Below are positions 35,602 to 44,715 of a DNA stretch of 64,000 nt, one piece after another. Within the stretch, counting starts at the first letter, position 1. Every line of letters starts with the position of its first letter. The stretch is from assembly GCF_003590855.1 (NCBI RefSeq), contig NZ_QYUP01000087.1, positions 1 through 64,000 of the forward strand, in the 5' to 3' direction. Under the pieces are notes generated by a model, which did not search any database, had not been told where the DNA came from, and was given only the letters and a program-made list of their open reading frames with translations. This DNA comes from Massilia cavernae (GTDB taxonomy: Bacteria; Pseudomonadota; Gammaproteobacteria; Burkholderiales; Burkholderiaceae_D). A program made the translations under genes and the position numbers.

Positions 35602-37770
35602 TCAAGGGCCAGTCGTCGCCAGCGCCGCCAAAAGCGCCGCCGCCATCGGTGCCGCATGCTCGCCGCCGGTTGCCTCCGAGTGGCTGGCGAAGGCCGCCAC
35701 CGCCAGCCGCCGTTTTTCGCCGGGGATGCTACCCGGTTCCAGCCAGCCGGTGAACCACACCGTCGACAGCTCGCGCCCGCCGGCGCTGATGGTGGGGGCG
35801 GTGCCGGTTTTGCCGGACATGCCGCGCCGGATATCCCGCAGACCTTGACCGCGGAAAGCGCCGGCCGCCGTCCCCGCGTCGACCACACCCTTCATGCCGG
35901 CACGCACGCGGTCGAGGCGCACGCCCAGCGGCTCCACCACCGCTTCGTGCGCATCGTGGCCATCAAGGGCAAGCAGCAGGCGCGGAGCCGCGACGCCGCC
36001 CTGTCCGACCGCGGCCGACACCAGTGCCATCTGCAATGGGGTCGCCTGCATGCGCAGCCCGATCGCCATCTGGCGCAGCTCATGGCGTGTATGCACCGGG
36101 TCGATGCGCGCCGGGCTGGCTTGCAGCGCGTCCCATTGCTGCCACGCGTAGTCGGCTGGCAGCAGGCCGCCGTCAAGGCGCCACGCGCGCCCGAAGCCAA
36201 GGCGGCGCGCCATGCCCGCGATCGGCCGCACCGTGTCGAGCGCCCCCTCCTCCAGCGGCTGTAAATCGGGAGCCCCGCCGTCCGGCCGTCCAAACAGGCT
36301 GCGGTCGGCCAGTTCGCCCGACCACGCGAACCAGGTATTCAGGCTGTACGACAGCGCCTGCGCCAGGCCGAGCCGCCCGTCCTGGGCGCGCCGGTCGAGG
36401 TGCTGGTCACGGTAATTTGTGATGTGGGCCAGCCGCGTGTTGGCCGGATAGGCGGCGGCATTGGTCTGGAACGCGAAGCCGCGCTGCGCAGCCATCTCGT
36501 TGATGGCGTCCAGCGGCAGGCCGGCCAGCAAGCCATCCAGCCGTGCGTCGCGCTGCGCCGCCAGTTCCAGCCCGAGCGCGCTGATCACCTTGAAGGTGGA
36601 ACCCGGGCTGCGGTGGGCGCCGCCGTCGTGCTGGAAGGCCGGCAAGCGCAGCGGGCTGCGCGCGGGATTGGTGCGGTCGAAGTTGCGCACCTCGTCCCAG
36701 TTAGCCGCCGTGACAGTGCCGGAGCCGGCGCCTGCGGCAGCGAGGATGTCGCCGCTGGCCGCATCGACCAGCACGATCCCGGCCTGGCGGCCAGGAGGCG
36801 CCGGCTGCCCGCCATGGCACTTGGAGCCGTCCCAGATGCCGCGCCGCATGCCGATGCATTCGAGGATACGCTGGCTGGCCGCCTGCAGTACGAGGTCGAG
36901 GCTGAGGCGCGCTTCATGCGGCGCGCCTGCCGGCGACGGCAGCCTCGCCAGCATGCCAGCCAGGCTGTTGGCGTGGTCCCTCCGCAGCCCCAGCAGCGGC
37001 GCCAGGCCGGCGTCGATAGCGGCGGCCGTGGGCGTCCCGCCGCTCCACAGCAGCACGCCATTGCGGTCGGCCAGCCGGATGGCAGCAGGTAGCCGGGGCT
37101 GCGCTGGCGCGCCACCGCTTCGCAGCGTATGCCATGCAAGCCGGCCCGCTTCAACCCGGATGTGGCGGTACTGCTGGTCGGCGGGATTGGCCAGCGCCGC
37201 CATGTCGAGCGGCGATGCATGGACGGTGAGGCTGCGCGTGCCGGGCATCAGGTCGAGGTCGAGCAGCTGGGCGGCGCCGCGCGAGGGACAGGCACGACCA
37301 GTGCAGGCGTCGGCCGGAGGACCGTTCAGGCGTGCGCCATCGACCGCCAGCACACGCCCGGCGAGCATCAGCTGCACGCGCTCGCCGGCCTGCGCGGGAC
37401 GCGGCAGGACTAGCGTGATGCACGCGGCGCCTGCGTCGGACCAGGCGGCAATGCGAACCCATGGCGCCCAGCCCTCGGGCAGTTCCGCGAACAGGCGGCT
37501 GGCGGCCAGCGGCATCGATGCGCTGAGCGCAGCGGGCGCCCCGCCCACGCTGGCCTGCCACTCGCCCTGCGCCGCCAGCGGACGTATGCGCCAGGCAAGC
37601 AAACGGCGCTCGCTGTTGAATACGCGCACCTGTTCGCGCACGAAGGAGCCGTCGGCCATGCGGTACAGGGGCGTGCCAGTAAGCCGCGCGTTTCGTCGAC
37701 CAGCTTTATTGTGCCATTCCAGGCAGACGCGCGCGGCCGGGAAGAAGCGGCGGACCTGCCCCATGCGCAC
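35602..37770 (-). CDS. Penicillin-binding transpeptidase domain protein, no visible membrane anchor
   Basis: A 722-residue protein with a complete transpeptidase fold. Catalytic STFK is at 391-394, SLN at 476-478 and KTG at 654-656; a family opening SLDLVLQAASQRIL lies near 290. It would cross-link peptidoglycan, probably with the SEDS protein encoded in the same locus. Class B PBPs normally have an N-terminal transmembrane helix, yet none exists here. The helix is instead encoded in the preceding 323-residue frame, which is in the same phase and separated by one TAA. The start is a GTG at 37770 or ATG at 37764, with no ribosome site. Either a two-gene unit or one split gene. Confidence 0.82.
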   Translation of the reverse strand: MRMGQVRRFFPAARVCLEWHNKAGRRNARLTGTPLYRMADGSFVREQVRVFNSERRLLAWRIRPLAAQGEWQASVGGAPAALSASMPLAASRLFAELPEGWAPWVRIAAWSDAGAACITLVLPRPAQAGERVQLMLAGRVLAVDGARLNGPPADACTGRACPSRGAAQLLDLDLMPGTRSLTVHASPLDMAALANPADQQYRHIRVEAGRLAWHTLRSGGAPAQPRLPAAIRLADRNGVLLWSGGTPTAAAIDAGLAPLLGLRRDHANSLAGMLARLPSPAGAPHEARLSLDLVLQAASQRILECIGMRRGIWDGSKCHGGQPAPPGRQAGIVLVDAASGDILAAAGAGSGTVTAANWDEVRNFDRTNPARSPLRLPAFQHDGGAHRSPGSTFKVISALGLELAAQRDARLDGLLAGLPLDAINEMAAQRGFAFQTNAAAYPANTRLAHITNYRDQHLDRRAQDGRLGLAQALSYSLNTWFAWSGELADRSLFGRPDGGAPDLQPLEEGALDTVRPIAGMARRLGFGRAWRLDGGLLPADYAWQQWDALQASPARIDPVHTRHELRQMAIGLRMQATPLQMALVSAAVGQGGVAAPRLLLALDGHDAHEAVVEPLGVRLDRVRAGMKGVVDAGTAAGAFRGQGLRDIRRGMSGKTGTAPTISAGGRELSTVWFTGWLEPGSIPGEKRRLAVAAFASHSEATGGEHAAPMAAALLAALATTGP

Positions 37771-37791
37771 AGGCGCGCGGCGCGAGTCGTC

Positions 37792-38763
37792 TTACCAGCC
37801 CGACCGAGCGCCAAGGCGCACCCAGGGCGCGCCGCCTCGAGGGCTGGAACAGGGATAGGTCTCTCGAGCGTCGCTGCGGGCGCCGCAGGGACTGGTAGTC
37901 GCGCCGGGGGCATCAGCGCGCGCTGGCGCTTGCGCGCCGACGGCGCCAAAGGCATGCACCTGCGCCGCGCGTGCGGCAGCTTGCCCGGGCCGCAGCACCT
38001 GCAGCAGCAGTTCGCCGGATCCACAGGAGCCGCTGGCGCGCCGTTGGATGCGCAACGCGCCTTCGTTCCATACCAGCCAGCCCTCGCGCTTCAGCATGCC
38101 CCGGCCCTGGTCTCGCACGGCACCGCCGCTGGCGTCGCTGATCCAGCGCGCGGCCGTGCCGCCTTCCCACGCCAGCTGCAGGGCGTCGGCGCCGGGGTCG
38201 CCGGTAACGGTCACGCGCGGGACGTCGCCAGACGCAGGCGCCGCCAGCAGTACATTGCGAATCGCGACAGTTCCCGGCCGCGCTTCGTTGCGCGCGGCCC
38301 AGCGCGCAACGTCCTTGAATTGGTAGCCCACCCTGAGCGGCAGCATCCGGGCGCCCGGCCGCAGGGCTTGCCGGCACAGGTCCACTGCCGCCGCCGGCGC
38401 CGCTTTCATGCCTGCCGCGACCAGCACAGTTCCATGCGCCTGCTTGAGCAGCGACACACCCGGAGCATCGGACACAGTGAAGGCCGCGCCGGGCACGGCG
38501 GGCTGGAAGACGGACGCTGCAGAGCCAATCCCCGAGCCCGCGTCCTCCGCCAGCTTGCACGCGTGGCCGGCGATCAGCACCGCCCCGCCCAGCGCGGCAA
38601 GTATCCCTGCCACGCCGACCCATGCAGCCGGGCCGGGAACAGGCAAGCGCAGCCGCGGCGGCGCGACAGGCTTGCGTCGCGCAGCATCGAAATTGCGCCC
38701 GCGCCGCCACGCCTTGCGGCGCTCCGCCCACGCCTGCCATGCAATGTCGATCCGGCCTTTCAT
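37792..38763 (-). CDS. Membrane-anchored protein upstream of the transpeptidase, possible N-terminal part of it
   Basis: A 323-residue frame with a basic cytosolic N-terminus (1-45), one transmembrane helix (about 47-67, AAWVGVAGILAALGGAVLIAG) and a periplasmic beta-rich region to about 270. The last ~45 residues look poorly coded (mixed third-position GC, odd composition), so small indels may lie there. It ends in a TAA 21 bases before the in-phase start of the transpeptidase frame. Organisation matches the missing anchor of that PBP. No family recognised. A GGGAG lies upstream of the ATG. Confidence 0.6.
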   Translation of the reverse strand: MKGRIDIAWQAWAERRKAWRRGRNFDAARRKPVAPPRLRLPVPGPAAWVGVAGILAALGGAVLIAGHACKLAEDAGSGIGSAASVFQPAVPGAAFTVSDAPGVSLLKQAHGTVLVAAGMKAAPAAAVDLCRQALRPGARMLPLRVGYQFKDVARWAARNEARPGTVAIRNVLLAAPASGDVPRVTVTGDPGADALQLAWEGGTAARWISDASGGAVRDQGRGMLKREGWLVWNEGALRIQRRASGSCGSGELLLQVLRPGQAAARAAQVHAFGAVGAQAPARADAPGATTSPCGARSDARETYPCSSPRGGAPWVRLGARSGW

Positions 38764-38986
38764 TTCGTGCCCGCTCCCGGTTGGCGGCCCCTTGCGCTGC
38801 CTGTGCGTGGGCCTGACCAGGCATAGCTGGGGGAGATGGAAACCCTATCCCGACAGTAAGCCGTTTCATCGCGCATTTTTAACAGGTCGCGCCGCAAAAT
38901 CTGCGGCTTGTCGCAATCCGGTAGTGGACGCGGCGCCCCGTGGCTACAGTGACTCCATCGAAACCAGCTCTGAAAGGAACGCCATC

Positions 38987-39250
38987 ATGAACATCCTCAA
39001 ACACATGGAAGCAGTCTTCCTCGTCTCACTGGCAGTCGCCGGCCCAGTCACCGTCGCCTTCGACGCCATTCCGGAAGCGCATGCTGCGGCAGCCCGCTCA
39101 ACGGTGGTGGCCAGCGCAGCGCCAGACCAGGCAATTCCGGTGGTCGTGGTCAGCGCAAAGCGCATGACCGACGCCGAAAAGCTGCAGTCGCTGGAAGAAG
39201 AAGAAGCGCGCCTGAGGGCCGTTCGTATGGCTGACCGGAGCACTTTTTGA
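38987..39250 (+). CDS. Small exported protein
   Basis: An 87-residue protein with an N-terminal signal segment (MEAVFLVSLAVAGPVTVAF, about 7-25, cleaved after AHA). A short mature part includes VVVVSAKRMTDAEKLQSLEEEEARLR, probably helical at its end. AAAGGA precedes the ATG. No family recognised; similar short AKRMT-type periplasmic proteins occur in related genera by my recollection. It lies divergent from the transpeptidase unit across a 223-base gap that contains only a small GCCGCA/TGCGGC hairpin (38891-38907). Confidence 0.65.
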   Translation: MNILKHMEAVFLVSLAVAGPVTVAFDAIPEAHAAAARSTVVASAAPDQAIPVVVVSAKRMTDAEKLQSLEEEEARLRAVRMADRSTF

Positions 39251-39386
39251 CCCGCAAGGCCCGGGCGCTGCCGGAGTGACTCCACCTGCGTCCGGCGGCC
39301 GGAAGCTTTGTTAGTTCCCGCCGCAAATTGTTACCACCTCAGTGAAGATTTAGGTGAAGTGTTTCAGTTGTAAGCTCTTGCATCAT

Positions 39387-39416
39387 TTGAACTGAACGTG
39401 CATCCGTGCTTGATAT
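39387..39416 (+). promoter_or_regulatory. Candidate promoter of the WXXGXW-repeat gene
   Basis: TTGAAC (39387-39392) and TGATAT (39411-39416) with an 18-base spacer, 34 bases before the ATG, within a 200-base intergenic stretch of lower GC. Reasonable sigma-70-type match; not verified. Confidence 0.45.
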
Positions 39417-39450
39417 AGTGAACTTACGCAATCTCAACACGGAGAAGAAA

Positions 39451-40149
39451 ATGAAACGGACACTTACCCTCGCAACGATGATCGCCCTCGGCGCCGCAGC
39501 CTATATGCCGTTGTCGTCGGTAGCACAGTCCAGCTTCAGCGTAGTGATCGGCGACGCGCCGCCGGCGCCCCGCTACGAAAGCGTACCTGCTCCCCGCTCC
39601 GGCTATATCTGGGCGCCGGGCTACTGGAACTGGACCGGCGACCGCCACGACTGGGTTCCCGGCCACTGGGAACGCGACCGCCGCGGCTACCGCTACCGCG
39701 CGCCGGAATGGGAACGTGCCGACCGCGGCTATCGCCTCAACCAGGGTGACTGGGTCGTGATCTCGGACGGCGACGTCGACTACATCCGTGTCGCGCCACC
39801 GCCGCCACGCCATGAACGCGTCCCACGCGTACGTCATGGCCATGTCTGGGAACCTGGCCACTGGGAATGGCGCCGCGGCCGCTATGAATGGAGGCCGGGC
39901 AAGTGGATCGCCGTACGTCGCGGTTACGAATACCGTCCGCACACATGGATTGAACGCGACGGCCACTGGGTGCTCGAGCAGCCGCGCTGGCACCGTCCTG
40001 GCCGCGACCGCGACCGTGACGGCATCGATGACCGCCGTGACCGCGATCTCGACAATGACGGCATACCGAACCGCCGCGATGCCGACATCGACGGCGACGG
40101 CGTCCGCAACGACCGCGACGCCCGTCCTGCCAACGACCGCCGCTATTAA
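39451..40149 (+). CDS. WXXGXW-repeat envelope protein with C-terminal Asp-rich repeats
   Basis: A 232-residue exported protein (signal peptide about 1-24). The mature part repeats short aromatic motifs: YIWAPGYWNW, HDWVPGHW, HVWEPGHWEW and YEWRPGKW, the YXWXPGHW/WXXGXW pattern of many proteobacterial envelope proteins. The C-terminus carries DxDxDG-type repeats (DRDRDGIDDRRD, DLDNDGIPN, DIDGDGVRN) resembling thrombospondin-3 calcium-binding repeats. GGAGAAG precedes the ATG. Likely a surface or periplasmic structural protein whose tail binds calcium; function otherwise unknown. Confidence 0.8.
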   Translation: MKRTLTLATMIALGAAAYMPLSSVAQSSFSVVIGDAPPAPRYESVPAPRSGYIWAPGYWNWTGDRHDWVPGHWERDRRGYRYRAPEWERADRGYRLNQGDWVVISDGDVDYIRVAPPPPRHERVPRVRHGHVWEPGHWEWRRGRYEWRPGKWIAVRRGYEYRPHTWIERDGHWVLEQPRWHRPGRDRDRDGIDDRRDRDLDNDGIPNRRDADIDGDGVRNDRDARPANDRRY

Positions 40150-40172
40150 TTAGCGGGAAGGTGCAGGAAACA

Positions 40173-40204
40173 ACGCCACCTGGGGCAACCCCGGTGGCGT
40201 TTTA
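40173..40204. terminator. Bidirectional intrinsic terminator
   Basis: ACGCCACC (40173-40180) pairs with GGTGGCGT (40193-40200), followed by TTTAT on the plus strand and a T-rich flank on the minus strand. It lies between the convergent WXXGXW-repeat gene and cydB, and can serve both. Confidence 0.8.
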
Positions 40205-40206
40205 TA

Positions 40207-41220
40207 TTAGTGGTAGCCCTGATCCGCCTTGACCGTGCCGCGGAACAGCCAGAACACCAGCACCGTGTAGGCGATGATGATCGGCAGCAGGATAGCCGCG
40301 CCGATCAGGTAGAACATCTGCGTCGACGGATGCGAGGCCGCTTCCCACACCGTCATCGACGCCGGCACCAGGTAAGGGACATTGGACACGACCAGGCCGC
40401 CGAAGGCCAGCAGGAAGATTCCGATCGCCGAGGCGAACGGCAGCAAGGTGCGGCCGTTGCGGATGCCGTACCAGCATAACCACGAGAACAGCGCGGTCGC
40501 CACCGGCACTTGGGCCAGGAAGAAGATGTTAGGCGTACTGAACCAGCGCTCGGCGATGCGCCCGATCTGCAGCGGCGTCCAGATGCTCACCAGCACGATA
40601 AAGCCAAGCATACCGATCAGCAAGGGCGCCGCCATGCGCCGCGCGTGCCGTTCGACGTCGCCCTCGGTCTTGAGCAGCAGCCAGGTTGCACCGAGCAAGG
40701 CATAGCCGGCCACCATCCCCAGCCCGCACATGACGGAGAACGGGGTCAGCCAGTCGAATGGCGTGCCGGCGAACCGGCCGTCCACCACCTTGATTTCCTG
40801 CAGCACCCCGCCCAGGATGAGGCCTTGGGCGAACGCCGCCAAGGTCGAACCGCCGGCGAAGGCCGCATCCCATTTGCGGTGGTGCGGCTTGGCCACCCAG
40901 CGGAATTCGAAGGCGACGCCGCGGAAGATCAGCGCCAGCAGCAGCACCAGCACCGGCAGGTACATGGCTGGAAGGATGATCGCGAAGGCCTTCGGAAAGC
41001 CGGTCCATAGGGTGATGCCGCCCAGCACCAGCCAGGTTTCGTTCCCATCCCAAAATGGCGCCACGGAATTCATCACCTGGTCGCGCTCGATCTCCTCGCG
41101 GAAAAATGGGAACAGGATGCCGATGCCGAGGTCGAAACCGTCGAGCACGATGTACATGGCCACGCCAACTCCCAGCACCAGCGCCAGTATGACCGGCAGC
41201 GTATAGGAAAGTTCGTTCAT
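40207..41220 (-). CDS. cydB: Cytochrome bd-type quinol oxidase subunit II
   Basis: A 337-residue inner-membrane protein with about eight helices, partner of subunit I in the heme-containing quinol oxidase. Family stretches are MYIVLDGFDLGIGILFPF, SVAPFWDGNETWLVLGG (the near-invariant WDGNETW), FEFRWVAK and TPFSVMCGLGMVAGYALLGATWLLLKTEG. It starts within an ATGA overlap with cydA, so the two are co-translated. No cydX-like small frame is seen after it, consistent with the cyanide-insensitive CioAB branch. The chosen ATG replaces a much longer frame running into cydA. Confidence 0.95.
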   Translation of the reverse strand: MNELSYTLPVILALVLGVGVAMYIVLDGFDLGIGILFPFFREEIERDQVMNSVAPFWDGNETWLVLGGITLWTGFPKAFAIILPAMYLPVLVLLLALIFRGVAFEFRWVAKPHHRKWDAAFAGGSTLAAFAQGLILGGVLQEIKVVDGRFAGTPFDWLTPFSVMCGLGMVAGYALLGATWLLLKTEGDVERHARRMAAPLLIGMLGFIVLVSIWTPLQIGRIAERWFSTPNIFFLAQVPVATALFSWLCWYGIRNGRTLLPFASAIGIFLLAFGGLVVSNVPYLVPASMTVWEAASHPSTQMFYLIGAAILLPIIIAYTVLVFWLFRGTVKADQGYH

Positions 41221-42614
41221 ACCGGCTCCTCGGTGTTGTCGGGGCGTCCGCCCGCCAGCGGCCGGCTCGGCAGCGTTTCGGGTCCGGGCAGCGACGGCTG
41301 CGGCCCCTTCTCGATCATCTTGTTGATGTACCAGACGCCGATCGAAAACACCACGCCGTACACCAGCACGAACATCACCAGCGAGGTCATCACCTGCCCA
41401 GCAGTGATCGGCGACACCGCATCGCGCGTTCGCAAGATACCGTGGGCGATCCACGGCTGGCGGCCGATCTCGGTGACCATCCAGCCCGCCAGCAGCGCAA
41501 TGAAGCCGACCGGCCACGCGTGCGACAGCGGCCTGAGGAACCAGCGCGTCTCGTCAAGCCGCTTGCGCCACCACTGGAACACGCCGAACACGCCGATGGC
41601 GATCATCAGCACGCCCAGCCCCACCATGATGCGGAAGCTGAAGAACACCGGCCACACCGGCGGCCGGTCCTCCTTCGGAAAATCGAGCAGCCCCTTGAAG
41701 CGCCCTTCCCAGCTGTGCGTGACGATCAGGCTGGCCAGGCCGGGGATCGCGACCTCTGCGTAGTTGCGTTCGGCCTTTGCGTCGGGCCAGGCGAGCAGGA
41801 TGAGCGGCGCCGGCTTCGAACCGTCCCAATGCGCTTCGATGGCGGCGATCTTGGCCGGCTGGTGTTGCAGCGTGTTCAGGCCGTGCAGGTCGCCCACCAC
41901 CGCCTGCAGCGGCCCAATCACCGCCAGCATGCCCAGCCCCATGTGCAGCATCGTGCGCGCCTCGGTGCGGAAACGGCCGCCCAGCATGTAGCGCGCGCCG
42001 GTCGCCGCCACCACCAGCGAGGTGGTCAGGTAGGTGGCGATCATCATGTGCGTGAAACGATAGGGGAAGCTGGGGTTGAAGATGATCTCGAACCAGCTGA
42101 TGGGATAGGTGATGCCGTTTTCGATGCCGAAGCCGGCCGGGGTATGCATCCAGCTGTTGGCGGCGAGGATCCAGAAACCCGAGATGGCGGTGCCGAGCGC
42201 GACGAACACCGACGCCATCGTGTGCAGCCAAGGCGGAAATCGGTTCCAGCCAAACAGCATGATGCCGAGGAAGCTGGCTTCGAGGAAGAACGCGGTCAGG
42301 ACTTCATAGCTGAACAGCGGCCCAAGCACGTTGCCGAACACCTGGGCGAAGCGGCTCCAGTTGGTACCCAGCTGGTATTCGAGCACGATGCCCGACACCA
42401 CGCCCATCGCGAACGACACCGCGAAGATCTTGGTCCAGAAGCGCGCCAGCGTGTGGTAGTGCGGCTTGTCGGTGCGCATCCATAAAATCTCGAGCGTGGC
42501 GATGAAGGCCGACAGGCCGATGGTGAAAGCCGGGAAGATGATATGGAAGGCGATCGTGAATCCAAACTGGATCCGGGACAGGAGGACTGCATCGAATCCG
42601 GCGATTGTTTCCAT
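41217..42614 (-). CDS. cydA: Cytochrome bd-type quinol oxidase subunit I, cyanide-insensitive type
   Basis: A 465-residue subunit with heme ligands expected at His24 (IAFHIIFP) and in FTHMMIATY. The motif GRQPWIAHGILRT is typical of CioA/CydA. The quinol-binding Q loop between the relevant helices is short, which marks the cyanide-insensitive branch. This oxidase has high oxygen affinity and resists sulfide and cyanide, which fits an organism making sulfide or persulfide during Sox metabolism (inference). AGGAG six bases before the ATG. Confidence 0.95.
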   Translation of the reverse strand: METIAGFDAVLLSRIQFGFTIAFHIIFPAFTIGLSAFIATLEILWMRTDKPHYHTLARFWTKIFAVSFAMGVVSGIVLEYQLGTNWSRFAQVFGNVLGPLFSYEVLTAFFLEASFLGIMLFGWNRFPPWLHTMASVFVALGTAISGFWILAANSWMHTPAGFGIENGITYPISWFEIIFNPSFPYRFTHMMIATYLTTSLVVAATGARYMLGGRFRTEARTMLHMGLGMLAVIGPLQAVVGDLHGLNTLQHQPAKIAAIEAHWDGSKPAPLILLAWPDAKAERNYAEVAIPGLASLIVTHSWEGRFKGLLDFPKEDRPPVWPVFFSFRIMVGLGVLMIAIGVFGVFQWWRKRLDETRWFLRPLSHAWPVGFIALLAGWMVTEIGRQPWIAHGILRTRDAVSPITAGQVMTSLVMFVLVYGVVFSIGVWYINKMIEKGPQPSLPGPETLPSRPLAGGRPDNTEEPV

Positions 42615-42743
42615 TGATCACTCCTGCTTGTTCCCGTGAACGTGCATGGATCAGATCGCGGGATGCGGGTAAAAGTTCGTCCTCCGAGTGTTGCAAAAAC
42701 GACCAGCAATGTCAATTGTGTTGAAAACGGTTATCCTCGGTGC

Positions 42744-43406
42744 ATGTACTACTTTTCCGAGCTGCAAGCAGCTGCCTACAAGACTGAACGCAGCGCCGCG
42801 CGCAGGCTGTCCGCCAGCGCAGGTATCCCTGAAGAACAAGCCTTGCGCCGCACCCTCGAGCTGAGCGCCGGGACTGCGGGACTGGCGTCGCTGCTGGCCA
42901 CGCGCGCCGCCCTGCGCGATGCCGACGCCGTCAGGCAGCAGGCGCGGGCACACCGCGCCGCTACGGCATCCGCGCGCACTGAACGCAAAGGTGAACCCGC
43001 CGCCTGGCGCGCCTGGTTCGATGGATCGGCCCACCCCAACCCCGGCCGCTGCGGCATCGGCGGCCTGTTGCTGGGTCCCGGCGACGCCCGCATCGAGATC
43101 TCGCGCGCCGCAGGCCACGGCAACAGCAGCGAGGCGGAATACCTCGCCCTGATCGCGGTGCTGGAGGCGGCGGTGGAAACCGGCGCGCATGGCCTGGCGG
43201 TGTACGGCGACAGCCAGGTCGTCGTCGACGACATGCACGCGCATCCGAGCGAAGCGGCCGGCGCGCTGGCCGAATACCGCGCAACGGCGCAGGCCCTGCT
43301 CGCGCGGCTGGACGGCGTAACGCTGCGCTGGATCCCGCGCCACAGAAACGGCCTGGCAGACGCCCTGTCGCAACGGGCGTGCGTTCCAACGGCCGCGGAA
43401 ACCTGA
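42744..43406 (+). CDS. RNase H-like (type 1) protein
   Basis: A 220-residue protein. The first ~95 residues are helical and Ala-rich (ELQAAAYKTERSAARRL). From about 97 there is a ribonuclease HI-like domain: WFDGSAHPNPGRCGIGG, GNSSEAEYLALIAVL, YGDSQVVVDDM and RHRNGLADALS, carrying Asp, Glu, Asp and Asp at the active-site positions. It differs from housekeeping RNase HI in lacking the basic handle and in its extra N-terminus. It probably cleaves RNA in RNA-DNA hybrids. Start at 42744 with a weak ribosome site, divergent from cydA. Confidence 0.85.
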   Translation: MYYFSELQAAAYKTERSAARRLSASAGIPEEQALRRTLELSAGTAGLASLLATRAALRDADAVRQQARAHRAATASARTERKGEPAAWRAWFDGSAHPNPGRCGIGGLLLGPGDARIEISRAAGHGNSSEAEYLALIAVLEAAVETGAHGLAVYGDSQVVVDDMHAHPSEAAGALAEYRATAQALLARLDGVTLRWIPRHRNGLADALSQRACVPTAAET

Positions 43407-43475
43407 CCTGTCCGAAGGCGGCAAGCTGCGTTAAACTACCGCTTCGGCTTCTCTCGCCCCACGGGGCTGACCTTC

Positions 43476-44714
43476 ATGACCTCCAGCAGCTCCGCGACTG
43501 TGCCGGCACGCCCCGGCAACCTCAATTTCGTCCTTGTCTGCATCTTCATCGATATGCTCGGCATCGGTCTGATCGTGCCGGTGATGCCGCTGCTGGTGGG
43601 CGAGTTCGTCGCCGCGCGCGACCAGCAGGCCATGTGGTTCGGCGTGCTGACGATGGTGTTTGGCCTGATGCAGTTCATCTTCATGCCGACGCTGGGCGCG
43701 CTGAGCGACCGCGTGGGCCGCCGTCCGGTGCTGATGTACTCGATGGCCGGCATGTGCCTGAACTTCCTGATCACCGCATGGGCGCCCAACCTGGCCTGGC
43801 TGTTCATCGGCCGCGTGGTCGGCGGCATGTCCTCGGCCAGCATGTCGGTGGCGTCGGCCTACGCGTCGGACATTTCGGACCACGACAACCGCGCCAAGAG
43901 CTTCGGCAAGATCGGCGCGGCATTCGGGCTGGGCTTCATCTGCGGCCCGATGCTGGGCGGCCTGCTGGGCGGCGTCAACCTGCACCTGCCGTTCTACGTG
44001 GCCGCGGCGCTTTCGGCCGCCAACCTGGTGTACGGCTACTTCGCCGTGCCCGAATCGCTGCCGGCGTCGCGCCGTTCACCGTTTTCCCTGGCACGCGTGA
44101 ATCCGTTTTCCGCCATCCTCAAGCTGCTGCGCCGCACGGACATCCGTGGCGTGGTGTTCGTGTACACGCTGATGGTGTTCGCGCAAATGACGCTGCAATC
44201 GACCTGGGTGCTGTTTACCACCTTCCGCTTCGACTGGACGCCGCGCGAGAACGGCATCGCCCTGTTCTGTGTGGGCCTGGCGGCGGCCGTTGTGCAGGCG
44301 GGCCTGCTGGGCATCCTGATCCGGCGCTTCGGCGAGGTGCGGCTGGCGCTCCTCGGCCTGACGTCGGGCTGCATCACGTTTGTGCTGTACGGCCTGGCGA
44401 CGCAGGGATGGATGATGTACGTGTTCATCATGACCAACCTGCTGGCCTTCGCCGCAGGCCCGGCGCTGCAGGGGATCATCTCGAAGGCTTCGCCGGCCAA
44501 CGAACAGGGTGAGCTGATGGGGTCACTGCAGTCGATATCGAGTGCCGGCATCATCGTGATGCCGATCGCCGGCACCACCATCCTCGGCATGACCAGCCAC
44601 CTGCCGCCGCAGGACTGGCGCGTGGGCAGCACCTTCTTCGCCTGCGCCCTGCTGCAGGCATGCGCGATCTTCCTGGCGGTGCGCTACTTCAAGACGCACC
44701 GCTTAAAGGGCTAG
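43476..44714 (+). CDS. MFS transporter, TetA-like drug/H+ antiporter
   Basis: A 412-residue major facilitator with 12 helices. TetA-type markers are FIDMLGIGLIVPVMPLL in helix 1, GALSDRVGRRPVLM (motif A), GRVVGGMSSASMSVASAYASDI and AAFGLGFICGPMLGGLLG (motif C-like). Likely exports a drug or metabolite by proton exchange. It converges with the TonB receptor gene, with the two stops nearly adjacent. No clear ribosome site; no regulator next to it. Confidence 0.87.
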   Translation: MTSSSSATVPARPGNLNFVLVCIFIDMLGIGLIVPVMPLLVGEFVAARDQQAMWFGVLTMVFGLMQFIFMPTLGALSDRVGRRPVLMYSMAGMCLNFLITAWAPNLAWLFIGRVVGGMSSASMSVASAYASDISDHDNRAKSFGKIGAAFGLGFICGPMLGGLLGGVNLHLPFYVAAALSAANLVYGYFAVPESLPASRRSPFSLARVNPFSAILKLLRRTDIRGVVFVYTLMVFAQMTLQSTWVLFTTFRFDWTPRENGIALFCVGLAAAVVQAGLLGILIRRFGEVRLALLGLTSGCITFVLYGLATQGWMMYVFIMTNLLAFAAGPALQGIISKASPANEQGELMGSLQSISSAGIIVMPIAGTTILGMTSHLPPQDWRVGSTFFACALLQACAIFLAVRYFKTHRLKG

Positions 44715-44715
44715 C

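Noticed and set aside
41217-41517. Long N-terminal extension of cydB into cydA
   Set aside because: The ATGA overlap start gives the family N-terminus; the extension is out-of-frame cydA sequence.
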